64,000 nt of DNA from NCBI RefSeq assembly GCF_000384195.1, contig NZ_KB913034.1:1-64000 (forward strand), given 5' to 3'. A program made the position numbers and the translations under genes. Under the pieces are notes generated by a model. It saw nothing but the letters and a program-made list of their open reading frames with translations. It was not told the DNA's origin and ran no database searches. This DNA is from Allobaculum stercoricanis DSM 13633 (GTDB lineage: Bacteria; Bacillota_I; Bacilli_A; Erysipelotrichales; Erysipelotrichaceae). This document shows, in pieces, positions 1 through 9,338 of the stretch (its first letter is position 1; every line of letters starts with the position of its first letter).

Positions 1-103
1 TTCACCCCGGCCTCACGGCCTTCGGCTTGCGGTTTGCTACACTTGGCGACAAATACCCGTGGTCGGACTTTCACCGACAAGATGTGCGCCATGCCCGACA
101 CAC
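1..103 (-). mobile_element. Group II intron, 5' end only (cut by window edge)
   Basis: Read on the minus strand, the sequence begins at 103 with GTGTGTCGGGCATGGCGCAC, a group II intron 5' start of the GTGYG type. It continues with hairpin-forming sequence up to the window edge. The first 30 or so bases match closely the 5' start of the degraded intron at 32953. The insertion point lies directly behind the T-tract of the ftsH terminator, which is the target preference known for class C (IIC) bacterial introns. Only the first part of domain I is visible; whether a reverse transcriptase follows cannot be seen. The class assignment is inferred from the insertion site and the similarity to the second copy. 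Confidence 0.7.
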
Positions 104-104
104 A

Positions 105-149
105 TAAAGAAAAGATCCAAGATTCGTTTGATGAGAATCTTGGATCTTT
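105..149 (-). terminator. ftsH intrinsic terminator (intron target site)
   Basis: A perfect 15-bp stem (111-125 with 135-149, 9-base loop) lies 5 bases beyond the ftsH stop. On the minus strand it is followed by a T-rich run that ends where the group II intron begins at 103. Confidence 0.88.
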
Positions 150-153
150 GTTT

Positions 154-2067
154 TTATTCACGATTGAGAATTTCGAGGAATTCTTCACCAGTAATCGTTT
201 CTTTTTCGTAAAGGTATTTCGCCAGCTCGTGTAATTTCATCATGTTATCCGATAAAATTTGGCAAGCTTCTTTATACGCTTTGTCGATTAAGGCAATGAC
301 TTCTTGGTCAATTTGCGCTGATGTTTCTGGTGAGCAAGCAAGAGAAGTGTCGCCTCCTAAGTATTGGTTATTGACTGTTTCTAAAGCAGTCATACCAAAG
401 TGATCAGACATCCCTAAACGAGCGATCATCATACGCGCTGTTTTGGTTGCCATTTCGATGTCGTTACTTGCACCGGATGTAATCGAATGGAAGACGAGAT
501 CTTCGGCAGCACGACCACCGCAATAAGTCACAATTCTTGTATACAACTCTTCTTTGCTCAATAAGTTGTTTTCTTGTTCATCCACTTGCATCGTATAACC
601 CAAAGCACCTTTTGTACGCGGGATAATCGTAATTTTATGAACTGGTGCAGCATGAGAACTTTTTGCGGAAACAAGCGCATGGCCGATTTCGTGATAAGAG
701 ACAATCATGCGCTCTTTTGGCGAAATGACTTTGTTTTTCTTTTGTTCCCCGGCAATGACGATTTCAATTGCTTCTTCTAAATCGCGTTGTGCCACTTGTT
801 TTCGACCATCACGAACTGCAAGTAGGGCACCTTCGTTGATGATATTGGCCAGGTCAGCCCCAGAAGTACCAGCAGAAGCACGAGCGATCATATTAAAGTC
901 GATATTTGGCGTCATTTTCACGTTTTTTGCATGAAGTTGAAGAATGGCTTCACGACCTTCAAGATCAGGGAGTTCAACCGGAATACGACGGTCAAAACGA
1001 CCTGGACGAGTTAAGGCAGGGTCTAGGGAATCTGGACGGTTGGTTGCAGCTAAAAGAACAATTCCTTTGGAGCCATCAAATCCATCCATTTCCGCAAGTA
1101 ATTGGTTGAGTGTTTGTTCACGTTCATCGTTGCCATTGAATCCAGAACCGTCACGTTTTTTACCGATTGTATCAATTTCATCGATAAAGACGATACATGG
1201 CGCATGTTTACGCGCTTCTTTAAATAAGTCACGCACCCGTTTAGCACCACGGCCAACGAACATTTCAACGAATTCAGAACCGGCAATAAAGTAGAAAGGT
1301 ACACCGGCTTCTCCCGCAACGGCACGGGCTAATAAAGTTTTCCCGGTACCTGGAGGACCGACTAACAGAGCCCCTTTTGGCATTTTGGCTCCGATTTCGT
1401 TATAGCGACCAGGGTTGTTTAAGAAGCTCACGATTTCTTTGAGGTTTTGTTTTGCTTCATCTTGACCGGCAACATCTTTAAATGTGGTGTGGGTCATTTC
1501 CCCTTTATACACTTTGGCATTTGTTTTTTCGTTTTGACCGAAACCACCAAAGCCACCAAATGGGAAACCGCCACCGCTATTTCCATCTTCGTCATCATCT
1601 CCATTGTCGTCGCTATTCGGATTGGTAAAGGTAAATCCCCCACCACCCATGGAGTTGTTCATTTTTTTACGGAAATTTCTAAACATCCACCATAAGCCAA
1701 ACCAAAGTAAGAGATAAGGCGCAAAGGTGATTAAAAAGGAAGTCAAGAAACTGTTTTGACGAACAGGAACTTCAGTGAATTCTACGCCACCGGCAATTAA
1801 ACGATCGACTAAGTTAGGATCTTCAACGCGTTGCGTGACATAGACTTTGTGATCATCTGCATCGGTTGTAAAGGAGATTGTATCGCCTTCAATTGTTACT
1901 TTTTCGACTTCATGTTGTTCAACTTGTTGTAAAAAGTCGGAATAAGAAGTCGATGAATTTCTAGAGTTGTTCATCATGGATGGAATAAACATCAAGGCAA
2001 ACAGGATGATGATTCCAAACGTTAAGATGAGGTATTTGAGATTTTTGTTTTTCGGTTTTTGATTCAT
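154..2067 (-). CDS. ftsH: ATP-dependent zinc metalloprotease FtsH
   Basis: Membrane-anchored AAA+ protease that degrades misfolded and short-lived membrane and cytosolic proteins. The start at 2067 (637 aa) is chosen over the ATG at 2094 because AAGAGGT lies 7 bases upstream of it and the longer start overlaps the -10 box. Visible features are a TM helix at about residues 12-30, an extracytoplasmic domain, a second TM at about 106-128, Walker A GPPGTGKT (about 227-234), Walker B IVFIDEID, the second region of homology [18 protein letters not shown], and the zinc site HEIGH (about 449-453; HEAGH is more usual but HExxH is kept). An unusual Gly/Asp-rich linker (about 136-181) joins the second TM to the AAA domain. 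It is monocistronic, behind a CIRCE box, with its own terminator. Confidence 0.97.
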   Translation of the reverse strand: MNQKPKNKNLKYLILTFGIIILFALMFIPSMMNNSRNSSTSYSDFLQQVEQHEVEKVTIEGDTISFTTDADDHKVYVTQRVEDPNLVDRLIAGGVEFTEVPVRQNSFLTSFLITFAPYLLLWFGLWWMFRNFRKKMNNSMGGGGFTFTNPNSDDNGDDDEDGNSGGGFPFGGFGGFGQNEKTNAKVYKGEMTHTTFKDVAGQDEAKQNLKEIVSFLNNPGRYNEIGAKMPKGALLVGPPGTGKTLLARAVAGEAGVPFYFIAGSEFVEMFVGRGAKRVRDLFKEARKHAPCIVFIDEIDTIGKKRDGSGFNGNDEREQTLNQLLAEMDGFDGSKGIVLLAATNRPDSLDPALTRPGRFDRRIPVELPDLEGREAILQLHAKNVKMTPNIDFNMIARASAGTSGADLANIINEGALLAVRDGRKQVAQRDLEEAIEIVIAGEQKKNKVISPKERMIVSYHEIGHALVSAKSSHAAPVHKITIIPRTKGALGYTMQVDEQENNLLSKEELYTRIVTYCGGRAAEDLVFHSITSGASNDIEMATKTARMMIARLGMSDHFGMTALETVNNQYLGGDTSLACSPETSAQIDQEVIALIDKAYKEACQILSDNMMKLHELAKYLYEKETITGEEFLEILNRE

Positions 2068-2093
2068 GTTGTACCTCTTATGTGAATGAGTCA

Positions 2094-2121
2094 ATTATAT
2101 CGAATTTTAGCACTCAAGCAA
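2094..2121 (-). promoter_or_regulatory. ftsH sigma-A promoter
   Basis: Minus strand: TTGCTT (2116-2121), 16-bp spacer, TATAAT (2094-2099). Transcription would start near 2087, leaving a short leader with the AAGAGGT ribosome binding site in front of the ATG at 2067. Confidence 0.72.
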
Positions 2122-2133
2122 ACGATGTGCTAA
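2107..2133. promoter_or_regulatory. CIRCE element (HrcA operator) at ftsH
   Basis: TTAGCACTC, nine bases, ATGTGCTAA: the left half is the CIRCE consensus and the right half matches 7 of 9 of GAGTGCTAA. It overlaps the -35 box, so HrcA binding should block ftsH transcription. hrcA itself is at 26152 in this window. Confidence 0.85.
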
Positions 2134-2213
2134 TTTACCTCGATTTCACACGAAGCAAAGACAATTAGGGTTAAAATTGTTAATTTGCGCACACTCGTTA
2201 GACAAAGAACAAA

Positions 2214-3047
2214 CTAGTCGAATTTATGGCGTCGTTTTGTGGACAGAACCATCATATCCTTCATTTTCTGTTCGTCGGATTGTTCGAGCGCTTGCGTGAA
2301 CTCATCTAGCGTATCTCGAAATTGGCGAATCTCATCCAATAAAATATCTTTGTTTAATAAAAACAATTCGCACCACATGTCTTCGTTGATGGAGGCAATG
2401 CGGGTTAAATCTCTAAAAGAGTCCCCGGTATATTCCACTAGGTGTTCATTTTCATGCGTGTCCATCAAAGTGACGGCGATGACGTGAGTTAACTGGGATA
2501 AAAAGCCGATCATTTTATCGTGTTCTTCGGGAGTTAAAACGGAAATGTTTTTGCATCCTAAATCTTTAGCTAAAGAACTGACTTTAACAATGGTAGAGGC
2601 AGAATTGCGATCATCAGGAATCAAAATGAAGTTTGCTTGATCAAAAATAGCCGGGTTTGCATATTCGATTCCTTTGGATTCACGACCACACATGGGGTGA
2701 ATGGACATGAGTTCACAATCTTTACGCAAGATGTTTTGGACAGGTTCCATCACCGCACGTTTTACCCCAGAGATTTCTAAAATCAAGGTGTGTGGTGCAA
2801 AGTGGTTTTGGTTCTTTTCAATCCATTCTTTTAATAACGTAGGATAAATACAGAAAATAAGCAGTTCGCAATCAGCTAAGCCGTGGGAAAAATCCGCAAA
2901 TCCTTCATCGATCCACTCTTTTTCTTTGGCTCGTTTTAAAGAATGGCCATTTAAATCAAATCCATAAACACGATAACCGAGTTGTTTTAAGCGCCCAGCA
3001 AAAGAACCGCCCATGACGCCCATGCCGATAATTCCAACAGTTTTCAT
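2214..3047 (-). CDS. tyrA: Prephenate dehydrogenase
   Basis: Converts prephenate to 4-hydroxyphenylpyruvate with NAD(P)+, the tyrosine branch of aromatic synthesis. The 277-aa protein opens with a Rossmann motif GIIGMGVMGGS (about residues 5-15) and carries HPMCGRESKG (about residues 117-126), the substrate-binding segment typical of TyrA. No ACT or chorismate mutase domain is fused; the mutase is on PheA instead. The start is supported by AAGGAGG 7 bases upstream. Last gene of the aroB-aroC-aroA-tyrA operon, 2 bases after aroA. Confidence 0.93.
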   Translation of the reverse strand: MKTVGIIGMGVMGGSFAGRLKQLGYRVYGFDLNGHSLKRAKEKEWIDEGFADFSHGLADCELLIFCIYPTLLKEWIEKNQNHFAPHTLILEISGVKRAVMEPVQNILRKDCELMSIHPMCGRESKGIEYANPAIFDQANFILIPDDRNSASTIVKVSSLAKDLGCKNISVLTPEEHDKMIGFLSQLTHVIAVTLMDTHENEHLVEYTGDSFRDLTRIASINEDMWCELFLLNKDILLDEIRQFRDTLDEFTQALEQSDEQKMKDMMVLSTKRRHKFD

Positions 3048-3049
3048 GT

Positions 3050-4324
3050 TTATACCTCCTTGAGTTCAACACCTAGAGATTTTAGATCTGCAAAGAACGT
3101 TGGATAGCTTTTATTGACCGCTTGCGCATTTTGAATGAGACAAGGCTGATGGGCACAAAGCGCAAAGACAGCCATCGCCATAACAATGCGATGATCGTTA
3201 TGACTATCGATCGTGACGACATGATCAGAAGAATAAGTGTCTTTTCCAATGATGGTGATCGAATCTTCATCACTTGTGATCTCAACACCCCACTTGCGCA
3301 ATTCGTCTTCCATCGCTTTGACGCGATCACTTTCTTTATAACGCAGTCTTGCGGTATGGATCAAACGGTTTTTACCTGGAATAAATGCGGCAAGTGTACA
3401 AAGAATAGGGCCTAAATCAGGGCAATCGGCTAAATCAAACGTAAAGTTGATTTTTTGATCAGGGCTTACGACGAGTTTGTCTTCTTGCCAGTTCAATAAA
3501 CCGCCAGCTTGTTGGACAAAATCACAAATTACGCGATCGCCTTGTAAAGAATCTTGTTTCAGCCCCGTTAAAGTGAGCTCTTGTTTCAACATCCCTAGCA
3601 CTAAAAAGAAGGCGGCTTGTGACCAATCGGATTCGACTTGAACGTAGCGACTTTGATATTCCTGATTAGGGGCAATGTGGTAATGATGATCGTTGGTTTC
3701 TTCAACGGTAATGCCAAATTGGCGCATCATATCTACCGTTAATCCGACATAAGAGCGCGATTGATAATCCCCAACAACATCTAAATCAATGCCATTGACT
3801 AAAGGGGCCATCAATAACATGCCGGAAATGAATTGGCTTGAAATATGACCTTCTAAAGCGTAAGCGCCACTTGTTAAAGGACCTTGGAAAGTCAACTGTT
3901 GTTGATTTTGTTCAAAGCGTAATCCTTGATCATGGAATAATTTTTCATACACCCCTAATGGTCTAGCTAAAAGACTTTCTTGGCCTTTGAAGGTAACTCG
4001 TTCTTGGCCGCTTGCGGCAATGGGGATAAAAAAGCGCAATGTCGATCCGGATTCATAGGCATCTAAAGTGACGGGAGCAGTTAAAGTTTGCGGCTTGCAT
4101 CCTTGTACAGAAACAAGGGAAGTCTTTGGGTCAATATTTATTTTTGCGCCAAGATTTTCTAAACAAGAAATGGTCGCTTGAATATCTTTGGAATTTCCTA
4201 AATGTTCAATGGTCGAATTGCCTTGGGCGAGTCCGGAGCAGATTAAGGCCCGGTGGCTTAACGATTTAGAGGCAGGAATGTGAAGTGTTCCCGCAATCGG
4301 GGAAGGTTGTAATAAAACGTTCAT
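3050..4324 (-). CDS. aroA: 3-phosphoshikimate 1-carboxyvinyltransferase (EPSP synthase)
   Basis: Transfers enolpyruvyl from PEP to shikimate-3-phosphate, the sixth shikimate step. The 424-aa length fits the family. It shows the N-terminal KSLSHRALI motif and the C-terminal RYKESDR motif that contact the substrates. The reading frame opens further upstream at 4369, but the ATG at 4324 has AAGGAAGG about 9 bases before it and begins at the conserved N-terminus. Third gene of the minus-strand aro operon, about 50 bases after aroC. Confidence 0.95.
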   Translation of the reverse strand: MNVLLQPSPIAGTLHIPASKSLSHRALICSGLAQGNSTIEHLGNSKDIQATISCLENLGAKINIDPKTSLVSVQGCKPQTLTAPVTLDAYESGSTLRFFIPIAASGQERVTFKGQESLLARPLGVYEKLFHDQGLRFEQNQQQLTFQGPLTSGAYALEGHISSQFISGMLLMAPLVNGIDLDVVGDYQSRSYVGLTVDMMRQFGITVEETNDHHYHIAPNQEYQSRYVQVESDWSQAAFFLVLGMLKQELTLTGLKQDSLQGDRVICDFVQQAGGLLNWQEDKLVVSPDQKINFTFDLADCPDLGPILCTLAAFIPGKNRLIHTARLRYKESDRVKAMEDELRKWGVEITSDEDSITIIGKDTYSSDHVVTIDSHNDHRIVMAMAVFALCAHQPCLIQNAQAVNKSYPTFFADLKSLGVELKEV

Positions 4325-4372
4325 CAATAAATCCTTCCTTTCTAGTTTCAATGAAAGAACGTAAAACATGAA

Positions 4373-5476
4373 TTATGCTTCAAAAGAAGTCGTCGCTTGA
4401 TGACTCATCCATAAATCCAATAAGCCAAAAGCGCTCAAAGCATCGACAACAGCTCGAGCTCGGTGGATAATGGCCGGATCATGACGGCCTTTAATTTCTA
4501 AAATGACATCTTCTTTGGTTTGATAGTTGACGCTATGTTGTGGTTGATAAATCGATGGCGTTGGTTTGATACACGTTTGGAAAACAATCGGCATACCATT
4601 GCTGATGCCCCCATTAATCCCGCCATTACGATTGGTTTGAGTTTGAATGACTCCATCTTGGATGATGATTGGATCGTTGGCTTGGGAGCCATAAAGATGG
4701 GCAAAGCCAAAGCCTTCACCAAAACTAATCCCTTTAACAGCGGGAATAGAAAACATGAGATGGCTTAATGTACTTTCGATCGAATCGAAAAACGGTTCAC
4801 CAATTCCCGCCGGAAAGCCAGTAATGACGGTTTGTAAAATACCGCCAACGCTATCGAGATTAGCACTCGCTTGTTGGATTTCTTCTTTCATTTTTTCTTC
4901 GGCTTGCTCATTGAGAACAGGGAATTCTTTTTGGTTTAAGATATCCATTTGTTGAGTTAAACAAGCAGAATCGAAATCAAAATCATCATCGACAATGCCA
5001 TGTAAAGATTGAATATGGGTTGCAAGGCGAACGCCTTTTGCTTCTAAGATTTGGCGACAAATGGCGCCGGCAGCCACGATAGGCGCGGTTAAACGGCCGG
5101 AAAAGTGACCGCCACCACGATAGTCTTGATAGCCACTATATTTTTCAAATGCGGCAAGATCAGCATGCCCAGGACGTAAACGATATTTTAATTGGGCATA
5201 GTCTTGCGAACGCGTATTGGTATTGGCAATGAGAATGGTTAAAGGCGTTCCCGTCGTTTTACCTTCAAAAAAGCCAGAGACAAATTGGACTTGATCGGCT
5301 TCTTGTCGTCTTGTCGAAAGTTTGCCTTTTGCCTTACGTTTTTCCATTTCCCAATTGAGTTTGTCTAAATCAATTTCAAAGCCAGCAGGCAGGCCATCGA
5401 GCACGGCTCCGATGGCTTCGCCATGGCTTTCTCCAAAAAGAGTAATGGAGATATGGTTACCGAATGTGTTTTTCAT
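4373..5476 (-). CDS. aroC: Chorismate synthase
   Basis: FMN-dependent final step of the shikimate pathway, EPSP to chorismate. The 367-aa protein carries the family signatures GESHGEAIG near the N-terminus, RPGHADL and YRGGGHFSGR in the middle, NGGINGGISNG, and GRHDPAIIHRA near the C-terminus. The start at 5476 is preferred to the ATG two codons upstream because AAAGGA then sits 8 bases away. It overlaps the end of aroB by 20 bases, which suggests translational coupling. Confidence 0.96.
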   Translation of the reverse strand: MKNTFGNHISITLFGESHGEAIGAVLDGLPAGFEIDLDKLNWEMEKRKAKGKLSTRRQEADQVQFVSGFFEGKTTGTPLTILIANTNTRSQDYAQLKYRLRPGHADLAAFEKYSGYQDYRGGGHFSGRLTAPIVAAGAICRQILEAKGVRLATHIQSLHGIVDDDFDFDSACLTQQMDILNQKEFPVLNEQAEEKMKEEIQQASANLDSVGGILQTVITGFPAGIGEPFFDSIESTLSHLMFSIPAVKGISFGEGFGFAHLYGSQANDPIIIQDGVIQTQTNRNGGINGGISNGMPIVFQTCIKPTPSIYQPQHSVNYQTKEDVILEIKGRHDPAIIHRARAVVDALSAFGLLDLWMSHQATTSFEA

Positions 5477-6479
5477 AAACATTTTCCTTTAATAATGTAT
5501 CGATTTGTTCAGGGCTTAGCGTTTGGAAATAGAAGTGTCCAGGTTTGTCGACAAAGACACAATCAATTCCCGTTTCATTGCCTTTTTTATCATTGCGAAT
5601 GAGCGCACTCGCTTTGGCAATGTCAAAGTGATCGATTTGTGGGACTTCTAAGCGATCCAATATCGCTAAAACGCGATGACGCAAACTTGGATCGGTTAAA
5701 AAATATAACATGCCGATGGCAACGCATTCGCCATGCAAATAATCATGATTTTCAAAGCTTCCTTCAATGCCGTGGCCAATGGTATGACCGAAGTTTAAAG
5801 ATTTTCTTAAATTCGATTCTTTTTCATCTTGTTCAACGACGATGCGTTTTAAATCGATGGAACGAGCGATGATTTTCACAAAATCGAGCTGTTCTTGTTC
5901 GAAATCAGCTACTAAATTTTCATCAAACAAAAGCCCCATCTTTAACGCTTCGACTAAACCGGCATGAATTTGGCGAGGATCGAGTGTTTCTAAAACATTC
6001 GGGTCGATCAAGACGGTTTTGGGTTGCCAAAAAGCGCCAACGATATTTTTGATCGGGCCTAAATCGATCGCCGTTTTTCCGCCAACGGAAGAATCAACTT
6101 GGGCTAGGACAGTGGTCGGCAGGTTGATAAAATCGATTCCGCGCATATACGTTGCGGCCGCAAAACCGGCCATATCCCCTGTGACACCACCACCCAGGGC
6201 AATGACTTGGCTTTTGCGATTTAATTCGGCTTGGCTCATCGCCATTAAAAGTTGTTGATAAGTGGTGATATTTTTCGATCCTTCGCCTTGTTCAAAACAA
6301 AAACAAGAAGCATTGGCGAATTGTTGTAAAACGAGATCCACCCATTTTTGTGGGATTCCCGAATCATAGACGAGAATCGTTTTCTTTTGTGTATCGAGTT
6401 TGTCTGCTAAATGACTCAGACAATCTTTTTCAATCCAAACTGGATAAGATGATCCAGGTAAAGAGACAGTGAGTTTCAT
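5457..6479 (-). CDS. aroB: 3-dehydroquinate synthase
   Basis: Cyclises DAHP to 3-dehydroquinate, using NAD and a divalent metal. The 340-aa protein has the NAD site GGGVTGDMAGF, the segment LPTTVLAQVDSSVGGKTA, and metal ligands in GLVEALK, LNFGHTIGHG and YLHGEC. It is the first gene of the aro operon. No Shine-Dalgarno lies at the normal distance from this ATG; the nearest, AGAGGAG, is about 30 bases upstream inside a structured leader, so translation may depend on leader folding. Confidence 0.94.
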   Translation of the reverse strand: MKLTVSLPGSSYPVWIEKDCLSHLADKLDTQKKTILVYDSGIPQKWVDLVLQQFANASCFCFEQGEGSKNITTYQQLLMAMSQAELNRKSQVIALGGGVTGDMAGFAAATYMRGIDFINLPTTVLAQVDSSVGGKTAIDLGPIKNIVGAFWQPKTVLIDPNVLETLDPRQIHAGLVEALKMGLLFDENLVADFEQEQLDFVKIIARSIDLKRIVVEQDEKESNLRKSLNFGHTIGHGIEGSFENHDYLHGECVAIGMLYFLTDPSLRHRVLAILDRLEVPQIDHFDIAKASALIRNDKKGNETGIDCVFVDKPGHFYFQTLSPEQIDTLLKENVYEKHIR

Positions 6480-6490
6480 ATTGAATTCAA

Positions 6491-6580
6491 AAAAGCCAAT
6501 GGTTAGGCAGTTGCTCCTCTCTTATCTTTCTATTCTCCCTAATCAAAATCAGAATAGAACTCGGCTTTTCTTAAACTGCC
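6491..6580 (-). promoter_or_regulatory. Structured aro-operon leader with interleaved pairings
   Basis: Minus-strand RNA just before aroB contains three complementary pairs. GGCAGTT (6574-6580) pairs with AACTGCC (6506-6512). AAAAGCC (6563-6569) pairs with GGCTTTT (6491-6497), next to a T-run. TTCTATTCT (6551-6559) pairs with AGAATAGAA (6528-6536). The first two interleave, so they form a pseudoknot or exclude each other. The only good Shine-Dalgarno (AGAGGAG) lies inside. I do not recognise a known riboswitch class. Confidence 0.45.
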
Positions 6581-6787
6581 AAAGATTTATTTATTTTAAC
6601 GAATTATGGCCAGGGATATGTAAAAGATCCTCTTTTCCCGTCGATTTATCTTCTGAATGAATATAATTTTCAGAAAATGTTTGAAAATAAGTCAAAAATT
6701 GAGAAGAATAAGTCAAATCTTACAAGAGTCAGACTGTATATCTTTAGCGACTCTTTATGCGATGGTAAGATATCGAAAGGTGATAAT

Positions 6788-7873
6788 GTGAAACAATTGG
6801 AAGAAGTAAGACAAGAAATTGATGAAATCGATGCCCAATTAGCAAAGTTGTTTGAAAAACGGATGCAAGCGGCCAATGAAGTTGCCCAATATAAAATGGA
6901 AAATGACATGCCCGTTTTTGATCCCGTTCGTGAAAAAGTCGTCATTCAAAAAAGCAAAGAGCAAATTCATGATGAATCACTCAAAGAAGATTATGGCGCA
7001 TGGATTCAAAAGTTAATGGATATCTCCAAAAAGCGCCAACGCCAAATGATGAGTGCCAATACGGTTGCGTATTGTGGCATTGAAGGAGCGTTTGCCCATT
7101 CAGTGACAAAACGACTCTTTCCTGATGCCGATCAAAAAGCTTGTAAAAGTTTTGATGAAGTCTTTGAAGCGGTTTGTGCCAATGAGGCAGCATATGGCGT
7201 TTTGCCTTTAGAAAATTCGAATTCCGGATTGGTGGGAGAAGTCATGGATGGCTTGTTGAACTATCCGATCTATATTCACCAAGTCGTAGATGAACGTATT
7301 GAACAGTGTTTATTAGGCACAAAAGAGGCAACCCTGAGTGATATCAAATGGGTCTATTCCAAAGACCAAGCGTTATGGCAATCCAAAGATTTTTTAGATC
7401 GTTTGCATGTTGAAACAATCGCTTATCCTAATACCGCTTTAGCAGCGCAATATGTTGCGCAACAAAACGATAAAACGAAAGCAGCAATTGGATCGAAAGA
7501 AAATGCTTCATTATATGGTCTCAATATATTAGCGGAAAATATCGAACTAGATTCTTCCAATACAACCCGTTTCTTAGTCATTTCGACAAAAGAAAATGAA
7601 CAACTCGGGGATTATTGTTCCTTATTAATTAGTGTGAATAATACCGTCGGGTCTCTTGCCAAAGCGATTAATGTCATTTCCGCTTTTGGTCTAGATATGG
7701 ATTGCTTACAATCGCGTCCTCGTAAAGGCCATCCATTTGAATATTTTTTCTATATCCAAGCCGATGGAAAAACAAATCGGGAAAATTTAGAGGCTTGTTT
7801 ACAAGCGTTGCGCCCAGTTTGTTTAATCAATAAATGGTTGGGCAGCTATGCCATTCAAAGAAAGGAAGATTGA
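6788..7873 (+). CDS. pheA: Chorismate mutase / prephenate dehydratase (P-protein)
   Basis: Bifunctional enzyme making phenylpyruvate from chorismate. The start is the GTG at 6788 (361 aa): GAAAGG lies 7 bases upstream, and the longer frame from 6677 adds 37 residues unlike the family. An AroQ-type mutase domain (about 1-85) comes first, then the dehydratase domain beginning AYCGIEGAFAHS with the NTTRFLV motif, then a C-terminal ACT domain with NTVGSLAKAIN and QSRP (usually ESRP), which normally binds phenylalanine for feedback. Divergent from the aro operon and 2 bases before the aminotransferase. Confidence 0.95.
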   Translation: MKQLEEVRQEIDEIDAQLAKLFEKRMQAANEVAQYKMENDMPVFDPVREKVVIQKSKEQIHDESLKEDYGAWIQKLMDISKKRQRQMMSANTVAYCGIEGAFAHSVTKRLFPDADQKACKSFDEVFEAVCANEAAYGVLPLENSNSGLVGEVMDGLLNYPIYIHQVVDERIEQCLLGTKEATLSDIKWVYSKDQALWQSKDFLDRLHVETIAYPNTALAAQYVAQQNDKTKAAIGSKENASLYGLNILAENIELDSSNTTRFLVISTKENEQLGDYCSLLISVNNTVGSLAKAINVISAFGLDMDCLQSRPRKGHPFEYFFYIQADGKTNRENLEACLQALRPVCLINKWLGSYAIQRKED

Positions 7874-7875
7874 AT

Positions 7876-9108
7876 ATGAGTTTTGTTAAAGATAGTGTAA
7901 ATCGCACGCCAATCGTCGATACAGTATTTACGATCGTCGAAAAAGCCAACGAAGCAAAAGCAAAATATGGTGACGATGCCGTCATTGATGGTGTCATTGG
8001 TTCTTTATATTCAGAAGAAGGAAAACTCACCGCTTTAAATACGGTTTACGATACCCTAAAATCTCTCGATAACCGTCACTTGGCCAAATATGCGGTGAGC
8101 TTTACGGGAAACCCGGACTTCCAAAAAGATGCGATCGATTGGGTATTAGATGGCAATTCGAATCTATATAAAGAAGTGATTGCGACACCAGGGGGAACAG
8201 GAGCTGTCGGCATGACGATTGAAAACTGCTTAGAAGCAGGACAAACGCTCATTATTCCCGAAATTGCCTGGGGCTCTTATGCTTTAATGGCGCAAATGAA
8301 CAACTTAAATGTGGCGACTTATTCTTTATTTGAAGGCGATCATTTCAACGTTGAAGATTTAAAAGCAACTTGTAAAGAAGTGATGGCGAAACAAGATCGT
8401 CTTGTTTTGATTATCAATGACCCTTGCCATAACCCAACAGGTTATTCCATGACTGATGAAGAGTGGAAAGAAGTAATCGCATTTTTAAACGAATGCTCCA
8501 AAACGCATTCTGTTGTTTTGATTAACGATATTGCCTACATCGACTACTCCTATCGTGGCTTTGAAGCCAAAAAATACTTCAAAAACTTTGATGAAATTAG
8601 CGAAAATGTCGCAATTGTCGTTGCGTTCTCCATTTCTAAATCGATGACGGCTTATGGTTTACGTTGTGGAGCGGCCATTCTTTTAGGAAAAACAGAAGCT
8701 GTCGTGAATGAATTGAAAATCGTGTTTGAAAAATCAGCACGCGCAACATGGTCAAATATCAACAATGGAGCAATGGAAACATTCTCGGTGATCATGAAAG
8801 AGAAACGCCAAGAATATCTCGATGAAAAAGAACAATATGTTCAATTATTAAAAGAACGTTCTTCTCTTTTCATTCAAGAAGCAGATGAAGTGGGATTACC
8901 TTACTATCCATATCGCGAAGGCTTCTTCGTGACTTTACCGATGGATAATCAACTTCGTGATGCATATCATGCAGCTTTGATGGACAACAAAATCTTTACT
9001 GTAAAAGTCAATAAAGGAATTCGTGTTGCGATTTGTTCGATGCCAATTCGTAAAGTAAAAGGATTGGCTTCTCGTATGAAAGAAATTCTTGATCAAGTAC
9101 AAGCTTAA
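7876..9108 (+). CDS. PLP-dependent class I/II aminotransferase (probably aromatic)
   Basis: Fold-type I aminotransferase. The start at 7876 (410 aa) has AAAGGAAG upstream; the frame opens earlier inside pheA. Visible motifs are NDPCHNPTGY, which contacts PLP, and FSISKSMTAYGLRCG, with the Schiff-base lysine at about residue 255. Following pheA by 2 bases suggests it transaminates phenylpyruvate and hydroxyphenylpyruvate to Phe and Tyr; that substrate is inferred from context, and aspartate is an alternative. A terminator follows. Confidence 0.85.
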   Translation: MSFVKDSVNRTPIVDTVFTIVEKANEAKAKYGDDAVIDGVIGSLYSEEGKLTALNTVYDTLKSLDNRHLAKYAVSFTGNPDFQKDAIDWVLDGNSNLYKEVIATPGGTGAVGMTIENCLEAGQTLIIPEIAWGSYALMAQMNNLNVATYSLFEGDHFNVEDLKATCKEVMAKQDRLVLIINDPCHNPTGYSMTDEEWKEVIAFLNECSKTHSVVLINDIAYIDYSYRGFEAKKYFKNFDEISENVAIVVAFSISKSMTAYGLRCGAAILLGKTEAVVNELKIVFEKSARATWSNINNGAMETFSVIMKEKRQEYLDEKEQYVQLLKERSSLFIQEADEVGLPYYPYREGFFVTLPMDNQLRDAYHAALMDNKIFTVKVNKGIRVAICSMPIRKVKGLASRMKEILDQVQA

Positions 9109-9126
9109 AAAATTATGATCCAATCC

Positions 9127-9169
9127 GTCTTCATCTTGTTAGGTAGCACTAGCGATGAAGACTTTTTTT
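9127..9169 (+). terminator. Terminator of pheA-aminotransferase operon
   Basis: GTCTTCATC (9127-9135) pairs with GATGAAGAC (9154-9162), followed by seven T. Confidence 0.9.
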
Positions 9170-9286
9170 ATGTTAAGGAAGAAGGGATCACAAGATTTGA
9201 ATGGGATTTAGGAAATTTGTGAAAAGAAATATGAAAAGCATAAAGAGATGAATTTGCGTTGATGACTTTGAAGAAAAAGAGCGTGA

Positions 9287-9332
9287 ATAAAAAAATCCCG
9301 ACCGATTGGTCGGGATCAATTGTCAAGTACGG
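9287..9332 (-). ncRNA. Candidate tiny RNA (about 46 nt)
   Basis: A near-consensus promoter at 9339-9367 points away from malQ, and about 16 bases past the predicted start it meets a perfect terminator hairpin (ATCCCGACC with GGTCGGGAT, 9295-9316) followed by seven T on the minus strand. No ORF fits between. The transcript would be mostly terminator. The hairpin could instead only insulate the two flanking operons. Confidence 0.4.
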
Positions 9333-9338
9333 GACTCC

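Noticed and set aside
906..1294. Long frames on the opposite strand of ftsH, lon and other conserved genes
   Set aside because: They mirror strongly coding sequence, lack ribosome binding sites and have no protein-like motifs.
6677..6787. N-terminal extension of PheA from the ATG at 6677
   Set aside because: Not family-like and lacks a ribosome binding site; the GTG at 6788 has GAAAGG 7 bases upstream.
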